The notes under the pieces are model-generated. The model was given only the letters and a program-made list of their open reading frames with translations, was not told the origin of the DNA and ran no database searches. From NCBI GenBank assembly GCA_029820875.1, contig JALGUK010000121.1:1-11358 (forward strand): a DNA stretch of 11,358 bases, written 5' to 3'. The position numbers and the translations under genes are program-made. The stretch is from Candidatus Zipacnadia bacterium. Lineage in GTDB: Bacteria > Armatimonadota > UBA5377 > JALGUK01. This document shows positions 6,438-11,358 of this stretch, one piece after another. How positions within the stretch are numbered: the first letter of the stretch is position 1; every line of letters starts with the position of its first letter.

Positions 6438-7853
6438 TCAGCCTCTTGCCCCGCCGTCCAAGCCGGCTGAGACCATGCGGGTTTTGCGGCACTGGAGCCG
6501 TTCAATGGAATACGGGAGCACCGCATCGTCCGGAATGTTATCAATATAGCGAGCGCGGAATTTGGGGTTCTGCATTCGGCACCGAGGCTCACGGTGGTTA
6601 TATGCCTCGTGGGACGTCATCTTCTGCCAGATGGATTCGAGGCTCTGCTCCTTAATATTGCCGAACCCCAGCGGCGTGAAATCACAGGGTGTTACGTCGC
6701 CGTAAGCGGTCATGTAGAACTGGAAATAGCCTGCGAAACATCCCGAACCCAGCGGCCCGTTGATTCTGGCCTGGGTGATGACCGCCGGCAAGCCCGGCTG
6801 GGAGTTGTACTCGTACTCCATCTGGATTAAGACATCCTTATCCGCTTCCGTCAGCAATATGTCGCGGGCCTGGCCTATCAGCTTGCCGGTCGGCACTACG
6901 TCAAACACTGTCACCTCATGAACGCCCAACTCCGCGCCGAATTCAATCATCCGGCGGATCTCGCCGCTTCGCACCTTCTCCCGCGTGGCATATGTCGAGA
7001 TTCCGACGAGTATGCCGGCATCCTTGACACGCTTTATCCCTTCAACAGCTTTCTCAAACAGATGGGGAGTGCGTCGCAGCCGGTTGTGCGTCTCGGGATC
7101 AGTCGAGTCGAGCGATACGTACATCGAGTAGAGGCCGGCATCGGCCAGTTTCTGTACGTTCTTGTCGTTGAGCAACTGACCGTTGGTGAACATCATTGGG
7201 TTCGCCTCGCTACGATCCACCGCAGCGACCAGTTCGGGGAGGTCCTTACGCAAGAGCGGCTCCCCGCCGGTGAAAACGATATTGACTATCCCGAGCTTCT
7301 CGGACTGGTGGATTACCGAAATCATCTCTTCGGTCGTCAATTCGGGTTTCGCGGGGTCGGTGAAACGCGCGGCGCTGCAGTGCTCGCAATTGCACTGACA
7401 CCGTGCTGTGACCTGGAGTGTGCAGGTGCTCGGGCGGGGCTTCTTGGTGAACTGCAGTTGGAACTTGTTCGCCAGCAGCTTCACCATCGGCCGCGAGGGC
7501 ACTGCAGGCTGGTAAAGGCTGAAGACGTTGGCACCGTTGAACCGCCTGATGACCTTGTTCTTGTTGATGGAGGCGATGTATTTGTCAATTCGCGACTTCA
7601 GCAGCGGCGCCAAAGGGCCGCGAGGGTACACTTCAATCAAACCGCGCTCGTTGACACCGGCCTCAAGCACAAGTGCTGTCAGGTCGCCGTTTCGTCGGGC
7701 CCGGGCCCACAGATTAAGAGCGGTCGAAAGCACCTTCCGGCGCTCCAGTGCGGGCTGGATAATCTCGCCGAGAGGCCCGGTAGCCTCGATATGGCTCCCC
7801 GGACGCTGCGCAGGCGCCCTGAAACCGAGAACATCGAACACCTCTTTGTCCAT
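6438..7853 (-). CDS. Radical SAM/SPASM-type protein with uncharacterised N-terminal region
   Basis: The 471-residue protein has the radical SAM cluster motif CX3CX2C as C152, C156 and C159 (with an extra C154), then FTGGEPL (194-200) for SAM binding, and later strands such as MFTNG (221-225) and YVSLDS (245-250). The C-terminal part carries C372, C390, C425 and C455 in a SPASM/twitch-like setting (GCFAGYFQFYMTAYGDVTPC and FGNIKEQSLESIW), probably binding an auxiliary Fe-S cluster. About 140 residues precede the catalytic domain and match nothing I can name. SPASM proteins often modify peptides or act in cofactor synthesis, but no candidate precursor peptide is visible nearby, so the substrate is unknown. 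ATG at 7853 has GGAGA about 9 nt upstream. A good promoter and a downstream terminator suggest a single-gene unit. Confidence 0.9.
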   Translation of the reverse strand: MDKEVFDVLGFRAPAQRPGSHIEATGPLGEIIQPALERRKVLSTALNLWARARRNGDLTALVLEAGVNERGLIEVYPRGPLAPLLKSRIDKYIASINKNKVIRRFNGANVFSLYQPAVPSRPMVKLLANKFQLQFTKKPRPSTCTLQVTARCQCNCEHCSAARFTDPAKPELTTEEMISVIHQSEKLGIVNIVFTGGEPLLRKDLPELVAAVDRSEANPMMFTNGQLLNDKNVQKLADAGLYSMYVSLDSTDPETHNRLRRTPHLFEKAVEGIKRVKDAGILVGISTYATREKVRSGEIRRMIEFGAELGVHEVTVFDVVPTGKLIGQARDILLTEADKDVLIQMEYEYNSQPGLPAVITQARINGPLGSGCFAGYFQFYMTAYGDVTPCDFTPLGFGNIKEQSLESIWQKMTSHEAYNHREPRCRMQNPKFRARYIDNIPDDAVLPYSIERLQCRKTRMVSAGLDGGARG

Positions 7854-7897
7854 AGCAGCTTCTCTCCCCTGCCGCTTGAGCTTTCCACGACATACAA

Positions 7898-7926
7898 ATC
7901 CTACCCCATTCAGTATTAGCAGTCAA
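7898..7926 (-). promoter_or_regulatory. Sigma-70-type promoter of the radical SAM gene
   Basis: On the minus strand TTGACT (7921-7926, 5/6 match), a 17-nt spacer and TAGGAT (7898-7903, 4/6 match). Transcription should begin near 7891, leaving about 38 nt of leader before the ATG at 7853. Confidence 0.7.
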
Positions 7927-7955
7927 GACCTGCAAAAATCCCGGGCAGCCGCGAA

Positions 7956-7969
7956 CGTGATTCATCACG
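7956..7969. repeat. Short inverted repeat upstream of the radical SAM promoter (possible operator)
   Basis: CGTGAT-TC-ATCACG is a perfect 6-bp inverted repeat with a 2-nt centre, about 70 nt upstream of the predicted transcription start of the radical SAM gene. That position would suit an activator or a shared regulator of the divergent pair. A repeat this short can arise by chance. Confidence 0.35.
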
Positions 7970-8136
7970 CCTGAAGCCTTGGGGGTGCAGATTGTCCACG
8001 GGTGGCGCTTGCAGGGCCATTTGCAGGAGTCAGAAAGAATATATCGAAGAAGAAGGTAACTCAGGCGCCGGCGACCGAAGGAGAAGGCGCGTATCCTGAC
8101 TCTCAAACGCACACTCCATCGAGCAGGGGGGGCACC

Positions 8137-9285
8137 ATGTACATCTCATGTTGGAACTGTGGGAACGACATCTGGCTTGAGACTCAGTACGAGTGTCGTC
8201 ATTGCCACGTAGCGGCGCGCAGGTGCGTTGATTGCATCAATTTCGACCCGTCAAGATTGTACTGCCGCGCGCTCGGCATTGAAATCGGAGAGGCGGAAAG
8301 CGTCAACCCCACTACTCTGGCCGTTTCCTTTCGTTGTGCGTCTTACCAGCAGTCACCGGAGGCCGCTGAGCGCGCCGCGCAGAAGAAGGCACAAAGGAAG
8401 GCCGGCGCCGCGGAGCCGCAACCCGCCGTGACCACAACAGCGCCCGAGGCACCATCTGTGGAGCCGACGACGACACCGCCACCGCAACCACAACAGGAGG
8501 TGAGCAAAGCGCCTGCACCCACAAAGCGGCCGATGATAATCGCGCACCGCGGCGACCCATCCCAGGCGCCGGAGAATACCGTCGCCGCCGTCAAGAAGGC
8601 CATCGAAATCGGAGTGGACGTGGTCGAATTCGACGTCCACGTCTCCAAGGACGGGCACCTGGTGGCCATTCACGACGCGACGCTGGAGCGCACTACGGAC
8701 GGTTTCGGCCCGGTTGCAGCCTATACACTTGATGACCTTAAGAAACTGGACGCGGGAGCATGGTTCTCCGAGGAGTTCCGCGGTGAGCCGATACCCACAA
8801 TCGGGGAAATGATAGCCGCAATCCCGGCGCCCACATGGATAAACATCCACCTCAAGTCGCACGAGAACGAAAGTGATCGAGTCGAGACCGCGCTGGTTGA
8901 CGCGGTGCACGAAGCCGGCGTGGTGGGCCGGACGTACATAACGCACCACACCCGCCACGGCTTGCACCGGATCCACCAGAAGGAGCCGAAGCTACGGTTG
9001 AGCTGGCTGCCAAGAGGCGGTGAGCAGGATGTTGAGTATGTGGACGACGCCTTCTACATGGGCTTCCGCATTATCCAACCCAACTTCCGCATTGTAAACA
9101 AGCGGTTCATGGATTACGCACACCAGCGCGGAATGTGGGTGAACGTTTTCTGGGCCGATGATGAGGAACATATGCGCGAGCTTGCGGAAATAGGCGTAGA
9201 CGGTATTCTCACAAACTACCCCGCGCGCCTGAAGAAAGTGCTCGCGGAGATGGGAGCCGCCGACACAACTTCACCGGGGACGTAG
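8137..9285 (+). CDS. Glycerophosphodiester phosphodiesterase with N-terminal Cys-rich putative metal-binding domain
   Basis: The 382-residue protein has three parts. Residues 1-70 are Cys-rich (C5, C8, C20, C23, C30, C33, C43, C67, plus H22 and H24), arranged as CXXC pairs that suggest zinc binding. Residues 72-131 are an Ala/Lys then Pro/Thr-rich low-complexity linker. Residues 133-370 are a GDPD TIM barrel: AHRGD with H137-R138, ENT at 146-148, EFDVHVSKDG with E164 and D166, and HDATLERTTDG with H179. GDPDs hydrolyse glycerophosphodiesters to glycerol 3-phosphate and an alcohol using a divalent metal. Where many members have Glu in the next strand (NIELK-like), this one has INIHLK with H238. 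No signal peptide is present, so it is likely cytoplasmic. The ATG at 8137 follows a run of seven G (8126-8132) 4 nt upstream; the longer frame from 8002 lacks such support. It is the only plus-strand gene and appears monocistronic. Confidence 0.92.
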   Translation: MYISCWNCGNDIWLETQYECRHCHVAARRCVDCINFDPSRLYCRALGIEIGEAESVNPTTLAVSFRCASYQQSPEAAERAAQKKAQRKAGAAEPQPAVTTTAPEAPSVEPTTTPPPQPQQEVSKAPAPTKRPMIIAHRGDPSQAPENTVAAVKKAIEIGVDVVEFDVHVSKDGHLVAIHDATLERTTDGFGPVAAYTLDDLKKLDAGAWFSEEFRGEPIPTIGEMIAAIPAPTWINIHLKSHENESDRVETALVDAVHEAGVVGRTYITHHTRHGLHRIHQKEPKLRLSWLPRGGEQDVEYVDDAFYMGFRIIQPNFRIVNKRFMDYAHQRGMWVNVFWADDEEHMRELAEIGVDGILTNYPARLKKVLAEMGAADTTSPGT

Positions 9286-9321
9286 TGAAAAACACAGAAG
9301 GGCCTCTCCTTATACGCATAG

Positions 9322-9343
9322 GCCGGCCTTCGGGCCAGCTTTA
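9322..9343 (+). terminator. UUCG hairpin between convergent GDPD and ddl genes
   Basis: GCCGGCC (9322-9328), loop TTCG, and GGCCAGC (9333-9339) form a 7-bp stem with one mismatch, followed by TTTA on the plus strand. The tetraloop is very stable. It would end the plus-strand transcript. It touches the ddl stop codon (9341-9343), and on the minus strand the hairpin has no immediate T-tract, so for ddl it is a weaker terminator. Confidence 0.55.
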
Positions 9344-10300
9344 CGGCCGATGAAGGGCGCTGGCAAGAATCTCCAGAACCAGCTCGTCGTAACTGATGTC
9401 CGCCGCCTGGGCTTGGGCGGGCAGGTCTGAAAGCTCCGTCATTCCCGGAACACTGTTTAATTCATGAATCCACACACGACCCTCAGTGTCCGCGTGCATG
9501 TCTACGCGGCTGAGGCCGTGACAGCCGGTTGTTTTGTGCGCCTTAAGGGCGACGCGCTGCGCCTCGGAGTAAGTCTTCTCAGGCAATCGAGCGGGAATGA
9601 TGAACTCCGTCATGCCCTCGGTGTACTTTGCCTCGAAGTCGTAAAACTCTTTCTTCGGCACCAGTTCCAGAATGGGCAATGCGCGCAAGCGCTCCCCGAA
9701 GCCTATCACACCGACTGTAATCTCAGGGCCGTCAATAAACCGTTCGGCGAATCCACCACCGAACTCCGAAAGCAGCGCTCCCACAGCCGGCTCGACCTCG
9801 TTCCAGTTATGCAGGATGCGCACACCCAGGCTTGAGCCTTCAGACACCGGCTTGATGACCAGGGGCAGGCCCAGTTGCTCCATCGCAGCTCCGGCCTGCG
9901 AGGACAAATCATCGTCGGGGTTGAAAACGAAGAAGTCAGGTGTGGGAAGGCCGGCGCTGCGCAGGACGTGCTTGGTCAACACCTTGTTCATGGTCAATGC
10001 GCTGCCCAGAACGCCGCTGCCGGAGTAAGGGATGCCAAGCGATTCGAGCACCCCCTGGATAGTTCCATCCTCACCATGACCGCCGTGAAGAGCGTTATAG
10101 ACGATTTCCACGCCCTGCCCACGGAGCTGGTCCGCGAGGTTACAGTCCGGGTCTACGGCGATGGCATCCAGCCTATGCCTCTTCAAGGCCGCAAGCACGT
10201 TAGCGCCGGAACGTAGCGACACCTCTCGTTCACTGGATTGGCCACCGGTCAAAACGGCGATTCGCTTGCCGCGAAGTTGCTCGACGATGCTGTTGTCCAA
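9341..10300 (-). CDS. ddl: D-alanine--D-alanine ligase
   Basis: This enzyme joins two D-alanines using ATP for peptidoglycan precursors. The 319 residues contain all family blocks: TGGQSSEREVSLRSG (18-32), ALHGGHGEDGTIQG (70-83), YSGSG (92-96), VIKPVSEGSSLGV (148-160, ATP-grasp binding), EFYDFEAKY (218-226), SRVDM (264-268) and HELNSVPGMTE (279-289, metal ligands). The omega-loop ends AKY with the Tyr that marks D-Ala-D-Ala specificity, rather than the D-Ala-D-lactate type. The start is TTG at 10300: AAGAGGG (10308-10314) lies 7 nt upstream, and the resulting N-terminus has normal length. It is flanked by a convergent gene and, upstream, by a 143-nt gap, so it is probably transcribed alone; ddl is more often placed with mur genes. 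Confidence 0.96.
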   Translation of the reverse strand: MDNSIVEQLRGKRIAVLTGGQSSEREVSLRSGANVLAALKRHRLDAIAVDPDCNLADQLRGQGVEIVYNALHGGHGEDGTIQGVLESLGIPYSGSGVLGSALTMNKVLTKHVLRSAGLPTPDFFVFNPDDDLSSQAGAAMEQLGLPLVIKPVSEGSSLGVRILHNWNEVEPAVGALLSEFGGGFAERFIDGPEITVGVIGFGERLRALPILELVPKKEFYDFEAKYTEGMTEFIIPARLPEKTYSEAQRVALKAHKTTGCHGLSRVDMHADTEGRVWIHELNSVPGMTELSDLPAQAQAADISYDELVLEILASALHRP

Positions 10301-10307
10301 TAAACTG

Positions 10308-10314
10308 CCCTCTT
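10308..10314 (-). promoter_or_regulatory. Ribosome binding site supporting the TTG start of ddl
   Basis: AAGAGGG on the minus strand lies 7 nt before TTG at 10300-10298. The next in-frame start would remove the conserved GGQSSERE region. Confidence 0.65.
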
Positions 10315-10330
10315 ACTTGATAACCTATAA

Positions 10331-10347
10331 ATGAGTGCGATACTCAT
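10331..10347. repeat. Inverted repeat upstream of ddl (possible operator)
   Basis: ATGAGT, 5-nt spacer GCGAT, ACTCAT: a perfect 6-bp inverted repeat about 31-47 nt before the ddl start codon, in the place where a promoter or operator would be expected. I could not identify convincing -35 and -10 boxes around it. Confidence 0.35.
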
Positions 10348-10421
10348 GGATACGATAAAGTATGGACACACGGGGGATTATTCCCCGCCTTCCATGAAGG
10401 GAAACTCATTACACCGGCGAT

Positions 10422-10439
10422 GCGCCATCCCGATGGCGC
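10422..10439 (-). repeat. GC-rich hairpin just after the oxidoreductase stop codon
   Basis: GCGCCATC and GATGGCGC form a perfect 8-bp inverted repeat with a 2-nt centre (realistically a 7-bp stem with a 4-nt loop). It begins 4 nt after the stop codon at 10444. There is no T-tract, so it may be a weak terminator or an mRNA-stabilising 3' hairpin. Confidence 0.45.
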
Positions 10440-10443
10440 TCAT

Positions 10444-11358
10444 TCAAAGCGGCAGAGTCACGATTTCGCCCGTCCTGGACGACTTGATTTCGCCCGTCCT
10501 GGACGACTTGTAGATTGCGAGAATAATCTCAACAGCCTTTTGCGCCTCTGGCCCTGACGGATGGGGCTGCCCGCCGCTTTCGAGAGCCTGCAGGAAGGCC
10601 TGAATCTGTCGCCGGTGCGGCTCGGCGCTAAGCGACATCGGGTCCGCAGCGGCCGACGGCTTTTCTTCCTCGGATGCAGGAGGCTCATCCTCACCTTCGA
10701 GCTTCCATGTGATGATATTGCCGTCCGCCCAGATTATCGAGCCCTTCTCCCATGCGCAGGTGGTACCCTCGATGACGCCGATGCCGCCGTTGGCGAACTT
10801 GACGGTCGCCGCGGCAACGTCCTCTACCTCGATCTTGTGGGCGAGGGTGTCGGTATAGGCGAACAGACTCTCCACCGGTCCCATCCACCATTGCAGCAGG
10901 TCAATATAGTGCACGCCCTGGTTCATCAGGCATCCGCCGCCGTCCAACTCCCGGGTTCCGCGCCAGTCGCCGCTATCGTAGTATTCCTGGCTGCGAGCCG
11001 CCCGAGACGCCCCTCGTCAATAGCGCGTTTAATCTGCCGGCAGCTTTCGATATAGCGGTTCTGGAATATGCACATGAGCTTGACGCCGGCGTCGTCGCAG
11101 GCCCTGATGAGGGCGTCGCAGTGCTCGAGGGTTACATCAAGGGGCTTTTCGGTAATCACATTTTTGCCCGCCTTCGCGGCGGCGATGCCGAGTTCGGCGT
11201 GAAGGCCGCTGGGCGTGCAAATGTCCACAACATCAACGTCATCACGCGCAAGAACGGCATCAAGGTCCGTGTACGGGTCCGCCCCGTACTCCTCACCAAG
11301 CTTTTTGGCCCGTTCCTCGATGATATCGTGTGTAGCAACAAGCTTGGCATTCTCTATG
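10444..11358 (-). pseudogene. Gfo/Idh/MocA-family oxidoreductase, partial and split by an out-of-frame gap
   Basis: The gene enters from the right edge without its start and first beta-strand, so the GXGXXG loop is not in view. The first block (11358 to about 10997) is the NAD(P)-binding domain: DVVDICTPSGLHAE and VITEKPLDVTLEHCDAL, where EKP carries the conserved lysine, then IFQNRY and DEGRLGRL. The second block, one frame away (about 10995 to 10444), gives RSQEYYDSGDWRGT, LDGGGCLMNQGVHYIDLLQWWMGPV and the C-terminal sheet ending HRRQIQAFLQAL and VEIILAIYKSSRTGEI. Between the blocks about ten residues expected in this family (the strand ending in WYR) are missing, giving a frame change. The C-terminus also bears a 24-bp tandem duplication. 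The family oxidises or reduces sugars and cyclitols with NAD(P); the substrate is unknown. It could be intact in life if the gap is an assembly error. Confidence 0.85.
10463..10510 (-). repeat. Perfect 24-bp tandem duplication at the 3' end of the oxidoreductase gene
   Basis: Positions 10463-10486 and 10487-10510 are identical, unit ATTTCGCCCGTCC...CTTG on the plus strand. On the minus strand it is in frame and repeats the 8 residues KSSRTGEI, so the protein ends KSSRTGEI-KSSRTGEI-VTLPL. One copy followed by VTLPL matches the usual family C-terminus, so the second copy is an insertion. Confidence 0.95.

Larger units (their letters stand above)
7854..8136. other. Divergent intergenic region between the radical SAM and GDPD genes
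   Basis: This 283-bp stretch separates two divergent genes. It holds the minus-strand promoter (7898-7926) and a short inverted repeat (7956-7969). For the plus-strand gene I see TTGCAG sequences near 8012 and 8025 and an AT-rich stretch near 8040, but no pair with acceptable spacing, so no promoter is called. An open frame runs upstream of 8137 from 8002 but has no ribosome binding site and no recognisable content. Confidence 0.6.

Noticed and set aside
7956..7969. CRP/FNR-type binding site
   Set aside because: The half-sites GTGA and TCAC are separated by 4 nt, not the 6 nt of a CRP site, so only a generic inverted repeat is reported.
8002..8136. Upstream extension of the GDPD gene
   Set aside because: No ribosome binding site, Lys/Arg-rich random-looking residues, and a purine-rich site right before ATG 8137.
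10331..10513. Small plus-strand ORF of 60 codons that includes the duplicated segment
   Set aside because: No ribosome binding site and no family similarity. Its repeated end is explained by the tandem duplication in the oxidoreductase gene on the other strand.
1..11358. Defence system, CRISPR array, biosynthetic gene cluster or mobile element
   Set aside because: No spaced direct repeats, Cas, nuclease-toxin, transposase, integrase or precursor-peptide genes are visible. The genes are mostly housekeeping or common metabolic families.

Overview
This is an 11.4 kb piece of a GC-rich bacterial chromosome, apart from one plus-strand gene coded entirely on the minus strand. I see no rRNA, tRNA, CRISPR array, transposase or phage gene. 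The gene order (aminotransferase, type I-beta DAHP synthase, prephenate dehydrogenase, cytidylate kinase, then an acyltransferase) resembles the aromatic-amino-acid/cmk/plsC clusters of Bacillota, Chloroflexota, Armatimonadota and related lineages. With no marker gene in the window, the phylum remains a guess.

Layout, right to left (direction of most transcription). At the right edge is a Gfo/Idh/MocA oxidoreductase, cut by the window end and split by an out-of-frame gap (10444-11358). Next is ddl (9341-10300, TTG start). The only plus-strand gene (8137-9285) joins a Cys-rich putative metal-binding domain to a glycerophosphodiester phosphodiesterase; it converges on ddl around a UUCG hairpin. 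Divergent from it is a radical SAM/SPASM protein (6438-7853) with a good sigma-70 promoter. A terminator hairpin whose loop holds the -35 box of the next promoter then leads into the main operon: hisC-type aminotransferase (broken), aroF, tyrA, cmk, a zinc-ribbon membrane protein and plsC (6320 to 1532). Two hairpins close that unit. A small nitroreductase and an FGGY sugar kinase, cut by the left edge, follow.

The central operon joins aromatic amino acid synthesis (DAHP synthase at the entry to the shikimate pathway, prephenate dehydrogenase toward tyrosine, and a PLP aminotransferase of the type that can finish Phe/Tyr) to nucleotide and phospholipid housekeeping (Cmk, PlsC). aroA, often found between tyrA and cmk in such clusters, is absent here.

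No convincing new defence or mobile system is visible. The most notable features are three out-of-frame gaps in two otherwise well-conserved genes plus an exact 24-bp tandem duplication (real decay or assembly errors), an apparent ATT start codon for tyrA, the Cys-rich/GDPD fusion, and the overlapping terminator/promoter before the operon.
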